Source: Ignavibacteria bacterium (GTDB taxonomy: Bacteria; Bacteroidota; Ignavibacteria; Tepidaquicellales; Tepidaquicellaceae). Taken from it: 48,917 bases of DNA. The position numbers were made by a program, and so were the translations under genes. Of this stretch, positions 8,878 to 18,297 are shown piece by piece. Location of the stretch: the NCBI GenBank assembly GCA_016783945.1, contig JADHVP010000009.1, positions 1 through 48,917 of the forward strand. The letters are read 5' to 3'. The notes beneath the pieces were generated by a model. It was not told where the DNA came from and did no database searches. It saw only the letters and a program-made list of their open reading frames with translations. Position 1 is the first letter of the stretch. Each line of letters starts with the position of its first letter.

Positions 8878-10560
8878 TTATAATTTTTCTTCACGGTTTA
8901 AGATGTAATAAATCATCCATTCATTAATTTTACTAGTGTTTTTATCGATGTAAAAAGCAATTTTAGACCTTTCGTACACCCAATATTCCCCAAGCATTGT
9001 ATTATATATCTTACCGGGTAAATAGTAACTTGTTTTGAGTTGTTCTTCACTGTCATTTAATTCTATACCTTTTGAGGTACTACCAAGGTAATTCTTCCTT
9101 GTAATAATAAAATAACCTTTTTTTACATCCTTGTTCTGTGTCTCGATATAAAGGATAAGATTATCTGAATTGTTTATACTATAGATTTTAATTTTGCTTC
9201 CTTCTCTTCCAAACTTTTTCTCTTTTATTTCTGAGTTTTTGTAATGATTTAATTTAAATTCTATTGGTTTCAATCCTGCAATATCTTCTTCTTTAGATAA
9301 GTTTTCTTCAGTATTCGATGTCTCTAAATTTTCATTGTTTAGTATTTTTAGATTTTTTATGATAGCAATGTTGTCGGGCTGTAATTCCTTTGCATATTCA
9401 AAATGCTTTCTGGCTTCTTCAATGTTATCAACTTTATAAAATAGAATACCTTTCAGTATAAGCCATTTACTGTATAAATCAACTTCCGGGAAATTTGATA
9501 CGTTTTCAAAGTTATTATATTCATACTCTATTTCATCCAAAATATTATTTGCTTTTTCATAGTCAATGCTTCTGTCTCGTATTAAATTGACACATATCAG
9601 ATTAATCTTTGCTGATAGGTATTCAGGATCTCTTTCTAATGCATTGCTGAAATTCTTCTCAGCATTATCTAAAAATCTTTTTATATCATTTACATTTCCA
9701 CCTCTCCTTATATGCAGTTTCGTATGTATATCAAATTCAACCGGAAAGATAAATTTTTCAGTTGTGTCTATTTCTAATGATTGCAGTAATTTTGCAACCC
9801 CGAGGTTATTATATATTTCAGAACTCTCAAATCTTCCTTTTGAGATTATATAATTAAAACATTCATACGCTGTAGAATAATTACCGGTTACCATTAATCT
9901 ATTACCAACTTCAAAAACAGGAATATATTCTTGTAAATCATCAACGGTTTTCTGGACAATTATATTTATTCTTTCATCCTTTGAAGGGTAACCTTTCATG
10001 TCAACATTATTTTCATTAAATACACTGTATATTTTCTCTATCGTTGCCACTGCAATTTTACTAATATCAAAACCTGACATATAACAATACCATGCACCAT
10101 AATAATCTGCTTCTGATTCATCTTTAACTCTTTGAGCTAAATCAGGTATGGATTTGAATTCTTGACGAACGCTAGTTGTGTCATTAAATGATTTTATGAA
10201 ATCGCCACTCCACCCATGGTTGTTCTTATAATGTGCCAGTTCATGTGCTAAAACATAAGCAAGTGCATTATTATTTATCGAATCGATGACGTAGCAAATA
10301 TCAAAAACTAATTCATTTAAAATAATTGAATTGTTATCCCTATCGTATCCTGCAACAAAAGTGTAACCGCTAAAGTAACTTTTGTTTACAATAAAGAGTT
10401 CCGGTGGATTCGTTGTAGAAGTCCTCAGACAAAGAATATTGTATATCTTTTCGGTTATCTGATATTTCCAATGATCACTGGATATATACTTGTCTATATC
10501 TTGTGCTTTGAGATGGAATGAGAAGAGAAAAACAAAAATAATAATAATTAAATTTTTCAT
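8878..10560 (-). CDS. M48-type zinc metallopeptidase with TPR region, exported
   Basis: 560 residues. A signal peptide (MKNLIIIIFVFLFSFHLKAQ) is followed by a peptidase domain with HELAH at residues 106-110 (zinc ligands His106 and His110, catalytic Glu107) and the downstream ExxxD motif of the M48 family (Glu148, Asp152, in DESEADYYGAW). After about residue 210 come TPR-like helices (STAYECFNYIIS, AEKNFSNALERDPEYLSAK, ARKHFEYAKELQPDN), and a C-terminal beta-rich part of about 130 residues. The architecture recalls BepA/YfgC-like periplasmic M48-TPR proteases that act on outer-membrane proteins, but the C-terminal extension differs and orthology is not claimed. It is the most upstream gene of the minus-strand protease locus. 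Confidence 0.85.
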   Translation of the reverse strand: MKNLIIIIFVFLFSFHLKAQDIDKYISSDHWKYQITEKIYNILCLRTSTTNPPELFIVNKSYFSGYTFVAGYDRDNNSIILNELVFDICYVIDSINNNALAYVLAHELAHYKNNHGWSGDFIKSFNDTTSVRQEFKSIPDLAQRVKDESEADYYGAWYCYMSGFDISKIAVATIEKIYSVFNENNVDMKGYPSKDERINIIVQKTVDDLQEYIPVFEVGNRLMVTGNYSTAYECFNYIISKGRFESSEIYNNLGVAKLLQSLEIDTTEKFIFPVEFDIHTKLHIRRGGNVNDIKRFLDNAEKNFSNALERDPEYLSAKINLICVNLIRDRSIDYEKANNILDEIEYEYNNFENVSNFPEVDLYSKWLILKGILFYKVDNIEEARKHFEYAKELQPDNIAIIKNLKILNNENLETSNTEENLSKEEDIAGLKPIEFKLNHYKNSEIKEKKFGREGSKIKIYSINNSDNLILYIETQNKDVKKGYFIITRKNYLGSTSKGIELNDSEEQLKTSYYLPGKIYNTMLGEYWVYERSKIAFYIDKNTSKINEWMIYYILNREEKL

Positions 10561-10995
10561 TATCTTAAAATTAAAATAGAATTTTAACCTTGATAAAGTT
10601 CTAAAACTATATTTCTAAAACTTATATTATATCATTTTGTTTCAAATCAAATACAGAGTTTAGTAATCAGTATTAAATATAATATATCATTAATAATATT
10701 TTTTGGAAATACTTAAATCTCTATTCAATTAGAAAATATAATTGATATTGTTAGTATATAATCTTACAAATTTGATATTAATACACAGGTTACTCGAAAC
10801 ATTTATGTCATTATAAGAAGAATTGCATGAATCCATATCTTTATATATACAAAATTCACATATTCACCTCAACATCTTCACGACTTTTCATTAATTCTTC
10901 TCAAACACAATCATTAAATTTTTGGATACATAAAACTTTTTAAAAAGAGTATTTTTGAATTTGTAAAGTAATAACAGAATCACAAAAATTAAGAT
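10561..10995. other. Divergent intergenic region without a gene
   Basis: About 435 very AT-rich bases separate the minus-strand protease locus from the plus-strand iorAB pair, so promoters for both should lie here. I see no ORF of note, no RNA gene and no -10/-35 pair that I would defend. A short A/T palindrome (ACTTTTTAAAAAG) near 10936 is the only local structure. Confidence 0.5.
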
Positions 10996-12603
10996 ATGGA
11001 AAAACTTTTATTATTAGGTGATGAAGCAATTGCTCAAGGGGCAATAGATGCAGGTTTATCGGGAATTTATGCTTACCCCGGAACTCCGTCGACAGAAATC
11101 ACAGAATACGTTCAACGTTCAAAACTTGCAAAAGAAAGGGGTATTCACTCCGATTGGTCTGCTAACGAAAAGACTGCGATGGAAACCGCTCTTGGCATGT
11201 CTTATACCGGTAAACGGGCAATGGTTTGTATGAAACATGTCGGTTTGAATGTTGCCTCAGATCCATTTATCAACTCTGCAATCACAGGTGCTAACGGTGG
11301 TCTGATAGTTGTGGCAGCTGACGACCCATCGATGCACTCATCACAAAATGAACAGGACTCGAGATTCTACGGGAAATTTGCTTTGATACCAATTTTCGAA
11401 CCTTCAAACCAGCAGGAAGCTTATGACATGACTTACGAGGGTTTCGAATTTTCCGAAAAATATGAAATACCGATAATGATAAGACTTACAACACGCTTGG
11501 CTCATTCACGTGCAGGTGTAAAGCAATCAGCTTTGAAAGATCAAAACAAAATCTCACTCCCAAAAGATATGAGACAATTTGTTCTCTTACCATCGATTGC
11601 AAGAGAGAGATACAAAATTTTATTAGACAATCAGGCAAATTTTGAAAAAGAGTCTGAGCAGTCTGTCTATAATAAATATGTCAAGGGTAAAGATAAAAGT
11701 ATGGGTATAATTGCTTGTGGAATAGCATATAATTATTTAATGGAAAATTATACAGATGATGAGTGTCCATTTCCAATACTGAAGATCAGTCAGTATCCTT
11801 TACCTATTAATTTAATTAAAAAAATATCTTCGGAATGCAAAAAGATTCTCGTCCTGGAAGATGGCTATCCTTTAGTTGAAGATATGATTAATGGCATTCT
11901 TGACAAAGACTTAATTGTACTCGGTAGAACAAACGGTACAATTCCACGAGACGGTGAGTTAGACCCAAATATTGTTGCCGAAGCAATTGGTAAACCTATA
12001 AAAAAAGGTAAAGATGTCCCGGGTTTAGTTGTTGGACGACCTCCGTCTTTGTGCACAGGTTGTCCACATATTGACTCGTTTGATGCATTAAACGAAGCAT
12101 TAAAAGAATACAGCAAAGGGAGAGTATTCTCGGACATTGGCTGTTATACTTTAAGTGCATTGCCTCCTTATGAATCAATCAACTCATGCGTAGATATGGG
12201 AGCATCCGTTACTATGGCAAAAGGTGCTGCTGATGCAGGTTTAAAACCATCGGTTGCTGTCGTCGGTGATTCAACTTTTACACACTCAGGTATGACCGGT
12301 TTGCTTGACGCTGTTAATGAAAACTCTCCTATAACTGTTTTTATTTTAGATAACAGCATTACAGCAATGACAGGTGGTCAGAAATCACACGCAACCGGCA
12401 GACTCGAAAACATTTGTTTAGGTATTGGTGTTAAACCAGAGCATTTAAAAATATTGAATCCCTTAAAAAAACACCATGAGGAAAATGTTAAAATTATAAA
12501 AGATGAATTAGCATACAACGGTTTATCAGTTATTATACCAACGAGGGATTGTATAGAAATTATAAAGAAAACAAAAAAAACAACTAAAGAAATTGAAAAA
12601 TGA
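10996..12603 (+). CDS. iorA: Indolepyruvate:ferredoxin oxidoreductase alpha subunit, no ferredoxin domain
   Basis: 535 residues. With IorB it oxidatively decarboxylates aryl-2-oxoacids such as indolepyruvate, from aromatic amino acid breakdown, to aryl-acyl-CoA with reduction of ferredoxin; cytoplasmic and anaerobic. Visible: the N-terminal pyrimidine domain motif YPGTPSTE (27-34), a CTGCPH motif (353-358), and the TPP/Mg site GDST at about 424 with DNSITAMTGGQ from 452. The classical alpha subunit ends in a two-[4Fe-4S] ferredoxin domain. Here the chain stops after PTRDCIEIIKK with a Lys-rich tail and no CxxCxxC motif. Shorter IorA forms exist, so this is probably a subfamily trait and not a truncation. 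The stop overlaps the iorB start (ATGA), implying translational coupling. Confidence 0.92.
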   Translation: MEKLLLLGDEAIAQGAIDAGLSGIYAYPGTPSTEITEYVQRSKLAKERGIHSDWSANEKTAMETALGMSYTGKRAMVCMKHVGLNVASDPFINSAITGANGGLIVVAADDPSMHSSQNEQDSRFYGKFALIPIFEPSNQQEAYDMTYEGFEFSEKYEIPIMIRLTTRLAHSRAGVKQSALKDQNKISLPKDMRQFVLLPSIARERYKILLDNQANFEKESEQSVYNKYVKGKDKSMGIIACGIAYNYLMENYTDDECPFPILKISQYPLPINLIKKISSECKKILVLEDGYPLVEDMINGILDKDLIVLGRTNGTIPRDGELDPNIVAEAIGKPIKKGKDVPGLVVGRPPSLCTGCPHIDSFDALNEALKEYSKGRVFSDIGCYTLSALPPYESINSCVDMGASVTMAKGAADAGLKPSVAVVGDSTFTHSGMTGLLDAVNENSPITVFILDNSITAMTGGQKSHATGRLENICLGIGVKPEHLKILNPLKKHHEENVKIIKDELAYNGLSVIIPTRDCIEIIKKTKKTTKEIEK

Positions 12604-13199
12604 AAATTGACATAATACTCGCAGGCGTAGGAGGTCAGGGAATTATCTCAATAGCAGCTGCGATTGGATATGCTGCGGTAGAATCCAACTTATATCTGAA
12701 ACAATCCGAAGTCCACGGGATGAGTCAGAGAGGTGGAGAGATACAATCACATCTAAGAGTTTCCGATAAAGAAGTTCATTCAGATTTAACACCTCAAGGA
12801 AGTGCCGATATGATAATTTCCGTGGAACCGATGGAATCATTAAGGTATCTTCCATGGTTGTCTCCTGATGGCTGGCTTATTACGAATACTAAGCCTTTTA
12901 TAAATGTACCAAACTATCCTGATATAAATTTAGTATTGAAGGAAATTGAGTCTTTTCCGAATCATATTACTTTAGATGCAGATGACATTGCCAGGAAACT
13001 TGGTTCAGCACGTTCAGCAAATATAGTAATGCTTGGAGCAGCTTCCCCTTTCATCGAGATACCTTATGAAAAATTAGAAAATGGAATCAGAGGAATTTTT
13101 TCACGCAAAGGTGATAAAATCATTAAGCAAAATCTCGATTCAATGATGGCAGGTAAAGAGTTTACAAAAAACTATTTATCAGAAACTTCTAAAGTGTAA
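12600..13199 (+). CDS. iorB: Indolepyruvate:ferredoxin oxidoreductase beta (gamma-domain) subunit
   Basis: 199 residues, the usual length of the small subunit. It carries the 2-oxoacid:ferredoxin oxidoreductase gamma-domain signature GVGGQG (residues 9-14) and the EVHGMSQRGG motif (37-46) that marks the IorB type. The start ATG overlaps the iorA stop by four bases. The product completes the TPP enzyme and is thought to hold the CoA-binding part. Its stop is only 14 bp from the convergent stop of the gene at 13214-14371. Confidence 0.93.
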   Translation: MKIDIILAGVGGQGIISIAAAIGYAAVESNLYLKQSEVHGMSQRGGEIQSHLRVSDKEVHSDLTPQGSADMIISVEPMESLRYLPWLSPDGWLITNTKPFINVPNYPDINLVLKEIESFPNHITLDADDIARKLGSARSANIVMLGAASPFIEIPYEKLENGIRGIFSRKGDKIIKQNLDSMMAGKEFTKNYLSETSKV

Positions 13200-13213
13200 T
13201 TAACTTCTTTTTG

Positions 13214-14371
13214 CTATTCCTTTTTCGGACGAACATAATATAGCAATTCGATTATTAAATCATCCGAACTAATTGTTGGATACTCTTTAGGAATTCCAAA
13301 TAAAGTTGAACTGAAATTCTTATTCGTGAAATCGTAACTTCTTTTCGTTTGATCGAATGAGACTTTTATAACAGAATCCTCCCCACTCTCCGTATCTACT
13401 ATTTCAAAATATAAATCCAGTTCTTTAATATCCTGATTCTTTAAATCAATCGTTGATATGTAAAAATCCTTTTCGAAGTAAAATGGAATAGAGTACAACT
13501 TTGCACCCGAACCCTCTGATATTTCATCCGGGATTTCATAATTATTCTCTGTAAGATAATACTCAAACCTCGCATCTTTATTAAAGAAGAACTGTGCATT
13601 CTTTGGATAATATTTTATTACTATGTTTTTATCCGGTTGGAAATCAGTTTCTTTCCAGACATAAATATTAGAATTACTCATATATTTAAATTGCTTAGGT
13701 GATAATTCAGTTCTCTCTGGATCGAATTCTTTAAATTCAACGGTAGCATCAAAATCTTTTATCGAACCTCCCTTCCAATTTTTTCCTGTCGTGAGAATAT
13801 ATTCAAATTGATACGGAGAGAATGTATACATCGGCATATAGCCCCATGATTCTAATTTGAACAGCAAGTTCTCAACTTCATAACCTATTTCCACAGTGAA
13901 GCTTTCTTCTTTGTCAATATTTAAATCGAAGATCAAGAAATCTGTCGTCCATACTTTTTGGTAATCGAATAAATACCATATCTCTTCCGGAAGTATTTTA
14001 GTGAATTCCTCTTTACTAATCATGTCCGTTTCTTTTTCTATTATATAATCTAAACTCTCACCGTTCTTTTTAATGTTGATTTCCTTTAATACACTTCCTG
14101 TCTCTGCTGCACTTTCAGTAATATACCGATGTGGAAATCCGACTTTGATACTCTTAGAATCTCCATAATTTTTCATTACGTATTTTACTTGAACAACTGA
14201 TCTCTGTGGATAGAATACTATAAGCAAGTTTTCTTTTTCGATTGCTACATCTTCTTCTGTGTAGAATTGAATATTGCCAGTTCCAACAGAACCACTTATG
14301 ATGGGTGATTCATTTGAATATACGAATGTTGAAAACAATAATACTAAAAATGTTAATATGAAAGTTTTCAT
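13214..14371 (-). CDS. Exported beta-rich protein of unknown function
   Basis: 385 residues with a signal peptide (MKTFILTFLVLLFSTFVYS). The mature part looks all-beta: an N-terminal stretch with VAIEKENLLIVFYPQRSVVQVKYVMKN and VGFPHRY resembles the opening strands of DUF4424-type proteins, where a QVxYxxxN segment precedes a GFP motif. I offer that only as a resemblance. No catalytic motif, membrane anchor or T9SS tail is visible. It lies 28 bp downstream of the cyclase gene on the same strand, so the two may share a transcript. Confidence 0.7.
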   Translation of the reverse strand: MKTFILTFLVLLFSTFVYSNESPIISGSVGTGNIQFYTEEDVAIEKENLLIVFYPQRSVVQVKYVMKNYGDSKSIKVGFPHRYITESAAETGSVLKEINIKKNGESLDYIIEKETDMISKEEFTKILPEEIWYLFDYQKVWTTDFLIFDLNIDKEESFTVEIGYEVENLLFKLESWGYMPMYTFSPYQFEYILTTGKNWKGGSIKDFDATVEFKEFDPERTELSPKQFKYMSNSNIYVWKETDFQPDKNIVIKYYPKNAQFFFNKDARFEYYLTENNYEIPDEISEGSGAKLYSIPFYFEKDFYISTIDLKNQDIKELDLYFEIVDTESGEDSVIKVSFDQTKRSYDFTNKNFSSTLFGIPKEYPTISSDDLIIELLYYVRPKKE

Positions 14372-14399
14372 GGTAATTAGGATTTATAATTTTAAAAAA

Positions 14400-15491
14400 T
14401 TAATTTATTCTCGTTATTCCAAACAGCTTTATTGGTTTTTTCTTCCCTTTTAACTTCAACTCATCTATTACTTCGGCTTCATATTTATTTTTTATATCGA
14501 GCAATTTCAGCAGCTTCTCGGAGATTAATAGTTTCTTTTCATATTCATTACATATTTCCTGAATCCTCGAGGCTGTATTTAAAACATCGCCGCTATATAC
14601 TATTTCTTTTTTGAAAATTCCAACTTCACCCGCCGTTATCGTACCGCTGTGTATTCCAGCTTTAAATTCAGGCACGAGTTCGTAATTCTTTAAATAATAA
14701 TCAGAATTTTTATCGATAACATCTATTATATCAAAAAAGCATTTCAAGCAATTAGCATCTTCGATTCCTTTATCTAATTTCCAGGATATTGTGACTTCAT
14801 CTCCAACGTATTGATAGACTTCTCCTTTATTGTACACAATCGAATCAGTTATATCGTAGAAGAAATCGTTAAGCAAATTAAAATACATTTTATGTCCAAA
14901 CTTCTCCGCAATTGTTGTCGAAGATTTAAGGTCTAAAAACATAAATATTCTTTTTTCCTCTTTTGGGTTATGATATCTGCCAAGTAAAAAATTATGCAAG
15001 ATACCCTGTCCAAACCTGTCGCTCACCTGTATGAAAAATATCGTTAATAATAAAATAGCACCCCAGACTGCAAAGATTATTAATGAGCCGGGTTTAAAAG
15101 TAAGACTGAGTGTTAGCTGATACAAATTAGCATCGAAGATGCTTAGATTATTATGAAAAATATTATAAAAGATAAAAAATAAGAATACGACAACAACTGT
15201 ACCTGACAAATAAAACGCACTTTTCATTAGCATAGCATAAATGAAGGTCTTCTTCCTGAACCTGTCTTTAAAATAAAACATCTCGAAGGTTCCAAATATC
15301 AATCCAGCAAAAAGTGCTGCTAAAGTATTTGTGATAAGAGATAGTGTGAAATCCCTGTTCAAAGGATCCGAAGTGCGAAGGAAAAGAAGATATGTAATAA
15401 ACCTCAAGTATAAGCTGACAAATATCCAGAAGGCTGCTATATACAAGACTTTGGTGAATTTTAATTTAAATACTGCAGAATCGATTTTCAT
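14400..15491 (-). CDS. Membrane-anchored class III adenylate/guanylate cyclase
   Basis: 363 residues. Four hydrophobic helices fill residues about 15-155 (KVLYIAAFWIFVSLYL, SLITNTLAALFAGLIFG, SAFYLSGTVVVVFLFFIF, SLIIFAVWGAILLLTIFF), followed by a cytoplasmic class III cyclase domain. Metal-binding aspartates are Asp187 (FMFLDLKSST) and Asp231 (YVGDEVTISW); the transition-state Asn305 and Arg309 are in SGDVLNTASRI. The purine-selecting Lys, usually three residues before the second GD, is Gln227, so cAMP versus cGMP cannot be called. The motifs resemble Bacteroidota cyclases of unknown specificity. The membrane domain has no recognised sensor fold. Confidence 0.87.
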   Translation of the reverse strand: MKIDSAVFKLKFTKVLYIAAFWIFVSLYLRFITYLLFLRTSDPLNRDFTLSLITNTLAALFAGLIFGTFEMFYFKDRFRKKTFIYAMLMKSAFYLSGTVVVVFLFFIFYNIFHNNLSIFDANLYQLTLSLTFKPGSLIIFAVWGAILLLTIFFIQVSDRFGQGILHNFLLGRYHNPKEEKRIFMFLDLKSSTTIAEKFGHKMYFNLLNDFFYDITDSIVYNKGEVYQYVGDEVTISWKLDKGIEDANCLKCFFDIIDVIDKNSDYYLKNYELVPEFKAGIHSGTITAGEVGIFKKEIVYSGDVLNTASRIQEICNEYEKKLLISEKLLKLLDIKNKYEAEVIDELKLKGKKKPIKLFGITRIN

Positions 15492-15704
15492 AATTCATCA
15501 AAAAGTTTATCTTCCGAATATTTTTATTAGAAACGTAGCCCTTATTTGAAAATTACGCATTACTGCTTGAACTTTCAATTTCAATAAAGAGAACGTTGAT
15601 GAAATTAATAATTCCAAATATTATTGATAATACAAAACGGAATTGTATTTAAAATCTAATTTGGAAATTTAAGAATCTAAGGTGTGTTTTATAGTAAAAA
15701 TTAT

Positions 15705-16139
15705 CTATAATATCTCTTCAATAATTTCAGCGGCATCTTTAACAAACTTCGGACATAGGTCGTTGCAGAGATTCTTCTCTTCTGCCATCTTCATACCTTC
15801 TTCGGTGCTAATATCACAATTAAGCAAAACACTGCATTGTAAAGAACCATTTCTTTCTTTAAACATCTTAGCAAATTTCTGAACCAATTCATATGTCTTT
15901 TCTTTTGACATTTCATCTTTTACATTACTGTTTCCATATTTAAGACCTATCAGCATGATTACACCTGTAACCGCACCGCATGTAAGTCCCATGCGTCCCA
16001 TTCCTGCACCAAAAGCCGTTCCAATCCGCTTTGCCTTCTCTGAACTCAGAAATAAATCATTGCTATAAGTTGAGAAAACTGCCTGCGAACAGTTAAAACC
16101 TTTCTTAAATAGCGAAACAGCCTGGTTTACTTTAGTCAT
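15705..16139 (-). CDS. C_GCAxxG_C_C family probable redox protein
   Basis: 144 residues. It shows the conserved cysteine pattern of the C_GCAxxG_C_C family: Cys17 in GFNCSQAV, Cys54 in GLTCGAVTG, Cys102, Cys108, and the C-terminal pair Cys125/Cys129 (CNDLCPKFV). Family members are small cytoplasmic proteins presumed to bind a metal or do redox chemistry; no reaction is established. Length is normal and the frame intact. About 90 bp separates it from the VOC gene on the same strand. Nothing in the context narrows the role. Confidence 0.85.
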   Translation of the reverse strand: MTKVNQAVSLFKKGFNCSQAVFSTYSNDLFLSSEKAKRIGTAFGAGMGRMGLTCGAVTGVIMLIGLKYGNSNVKDEMSKEKTYELVQKFAKMFKERNGSLQCSVLLNCDISTEEGMKMAEEKNLCNDLCPKFVKDAAEIIEEIL

Positions 16140-16227
16140 AGGATTAATAAAATTACGCTTGATTAAATATAAACATTCCTCAATAAACTTGCAAATATTT
16201 TAAAATGTCTTTTAGAAAAAATGATTA

Positions 16228-16551
16228 CTACTCTTCCCAGATATTAAACTTTACACCAAACGGGTCTTCTATATAGCAATCCTGTCCTTTCCCTCTCCAG
16301 CGAAGAATCTTGCAGCCATTCTCAACAAGAATTTCTTTTGCCTTTTCTAAATCATCCACGAACAATTCCATAACCGGACCGGGAATCTCGTTATTTTTTA
16401 TTACGAAAAGAGTCAATGGATTGGCATCGATATCTGCCTCCTCATGGGTTTCCGAACGGACGTTAAAACCGATTACATTCTTATAAAAATCTACAGCCTT
16501 AGAAAAATCCTTTGTCCTAACAGCTACGTTTGTACTCATTTTGAATTTCAT
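16228..16551 (-). CDS. VOC (glyoxalase/bleomycin-resistance fold) protein
   Basis: 107 residues, a single VOC module: NVAVRTKDFSKAVDFYKNVIGF at the start, VMELFVDDLEKAKEILVENGC in the middle, and the typical ending YIEDPFGVKFNIWEE. These paired beta-alpha-beta-beta-beta units bind a metal and act as dioxygenases, isomerases or resistance proteins. The C-terminal Glu is a common metal ligand, but the substrate cannot be read from the sequence. MSTNVAV, four codons into the frame, is an alternative start. Confidence 0.85.
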   Translation of the reverse strand: MKFKMSTNVAVRTKDFSKAVDFYKNVIGFNVRSETHEEADIDANPLTLFVIKNNEIPGPVMELFVDDLEKAKEILVENGCKILRWRGKGQDCYIEDPFGVKFNIWEE

Positions 16552-16630
16552 ATTGTATTCCTAATTTTTTTTACTATTCATTACAAATCTTACTGAATTA
16601 ACATTCCCAAATAGAGTTAAAATAATTACA

Positions 16631-16664
16631 AAAAAAGGTGACATGGTAATTAAACCGTGCCACC
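16631..16664 (-). terminator. Rho-independent terminator of the T9SS cargo gene
   Basis: On the minus strand GGTGGCACGGT (from 16664) pairs with ACCATGTCACC (to 16637) across a six-base loop, an 11-bp stem with two G-U type mismatches, followed at once by six T. It lies 29 bp past the stop of the gene at 16693-18150. A poly-A run on the other side gives a T-run for the opposite strand too, but no plus-strand gene ends here. Confidence 0.8.
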
Positions 16665-16692
16665 AAAAAAAAATCTATAACTTATTATATCG

Positions 16693-18150
16693 TTATTTCA
16701 AAAGAACCATCTTTTTTATTTCATTAAAATCATTAGCAAACATCTTATAAAAATACACTCCGCTGGGATAATCCGATGCGTTCCATTCAACCTCGTAGCT
16801 TCCAGCATTTAATTTCTCATTTACAAGTTCAGCTATTTCTTTCCCCTGAATATCATAGACAATCAATTTTACATCTGATGATTTCTTTATATTAAATATA
16901 ATTGTTGTGCTTGGATTAAATGGATTGGGATAATTCTGACTTAATGAAAATGAAGAGGGAGTGTTATTAGATATTTTCTTTATATCATTAATTACCTGTA
17001 TATCAAAAGTCTCGACTAACGCAACCTTACCATTAATTTTTTTCTCCCAGACTAACCTGATTTTATAAAATGCAAATGTATAATATACAGGAGCTGACGC
17101 TATAATTTTACTAACGAAAGAAGTATCATCAAGACTTATCCGTCTTGATCTTATTACATTATACATATCATTGCTTAATGCTACTATCATATTTGAATCG
17201 GTCGTACGTCTCTGGAAACCAAAGACATCGTAAGGATAAAAATCAAGAAGAGGATTATCCGATATTGGAACCATTAAATCCATACCGGAACAATTGATAT
17301 TATTACCTGAGAATCCAAGTGTCATGTTTTTCATTGTAAAAGTAGTATGATTGCCAATCATATAACTATGAGTGCTCCCTAAAGTATCGTATTCAAAATG
17401 AAGTTCATGACTGCAACGAAGATTTTTAACCGTGTTTGGCATAGCTCTTTCCTCTACAGGATACCACACGAAATTATAGTTAGGATACTGAATACCGAAT
17501 CTCTGACGATTTAAAACATCCATCGAACTACTTATTTGTTTCAGATAATAAATTTTCTGACCATAGAATACCGGACTATGACACGCTAACGCAACAGAAC
17601 CAGTCAGGTTTGTATCTCCCTGCCAGGAACCATTTCTATAATACTTAAAATAAACATCGTTGTTCTTTTCGAATAAAAGGTAGTATGTATCATAACCGTA
17701 ATTTAAAAAATAAAGAGAAGGATTTGTTTCAGAAGTAGGCGTGGAATCAACTATTGCGGGAGCAGACCACGAGTTTCCACCCCAGATAGAAAAATACAAA
17801 TCCCAATTTCCGTTTTTGTTAGACTGCCAAACCACCATATCATTGTGTGTTGCAGAATTGATATTCAAATAACTATTATTGACTATGAAGTTTTCACCTG
17901 AATAATTCCAGTAATCGACCCCTCTCCAGCCAAGTCTTGATGAATTTCCGCTGTGTACTTCATATATCAATCTCATATTCTGCACATAATTAATCTGTGA
18001 TGTATATGCAAACAAAGGATTTCGATAATCATATGTATTTGAGGACATGATAGTACGAACTGAATCAAAGTGATTGATCTGTGAAAATGTGTTGATAGGC
18101 AGTAAAGCTAATAATGCTATTACGATTTTTAAAATAATTAAGTTTTTCAT
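16693..18150 (-). CDS. Secreted T9SS cargo protein with propeller-like repeats
   Basis: 485 residues. A signal peptide (MKNLIILKIVIALLALLPINTFS) leads a beta-rich region of about 370 residues with repeated Trp/Tyr/Asp-containing strands such as NGNWDLYFSIWGGNSWS and DVYFKYYRNGSWQGD, suggesting a beta-propeller with no obvious catalytic residues. The last 80 or so residues are a T9SS type A sorting domain: SLSQNYPNPFNPSTTI, YDIQGKEIAELVNEKL, YPSGVYFYKMF. Known for this domain: it directs secretion through the Sov/SprA pore and is cleaved at the surface. Upstream are a hairpin and the 41-bp array; a terminator follows the stop. The ligand is unknown. Confidence 0.85.
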   Translation of the reverse strand: MKNLIILKIVIALLALLPINTFSQINHFDSVRTIMSSNTYDYRNPLFAYTSQINYVQNMRLIYEVHSGNSSRLGWRGVDYWNYSGENFIVNNSYLNINSATHNDMVVWQSNKNGNWDLYFSIWGGNSWSAPAIVDSTPTSETNPSLYFLNYGYDTYYLLFEKNNDVYFKYYRNGSWQGDTNLTGSVALACHSPVFYGQKIYYLKQISSSMDVLNRQRFGIQYPNYNFVWYPVEERAMPNTVKNLRCSHELHFEYDTLGSTHSYMIGNHTTFTMKNMTLGFSGNNINCSGMDLMVPISDNPLLDFYPYDVFGFQRRTTDSNMIVALSNDMYNVIRSRRISLDDTSFVSKIIASAPVYYTFAFYKIRLVWEKKINGKVALVETFDIQVINDIKKISNNTPSSFSLSQNYPNPFNPSTTIIFNIKKSSDVKLIVYDIQGKEIAELVNEKLNAGSYEVEWNASDYPSGVYFYKMFANDFNEIKKMVLLK

Positions 18151-18250
18151 AACTGTTTATTTAAAGTTAAAGAAAAATATTTAGTTTAAAATCGTTATCT
18201 TCTCATAAAATCATGATGCAGCATTAAAATTCTATATTACGCTGGGTAGG

Positions 18251-18297
18251 ATTCCGTGTTGTATCGATAATAATTAGTGAAGTGAACAACGCGGATT
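18251..18297. other. Imperfect hairpin upstream of the T9SS cargo gene
   Basis: ATTCCGTGTTGT (18251-18262) and ACAACGCGGATT (18286-18297) pair at 10 of 12 positions across a 23-base loop. The structure starts 100 bp before the start codon of the gene at 16693-18150 and could be in its 5' leader. There is no T-run after either arm, so it is not a standard terminator. The rest of 18151-18548 holds no gene I would defend. Confidence 0.35.
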
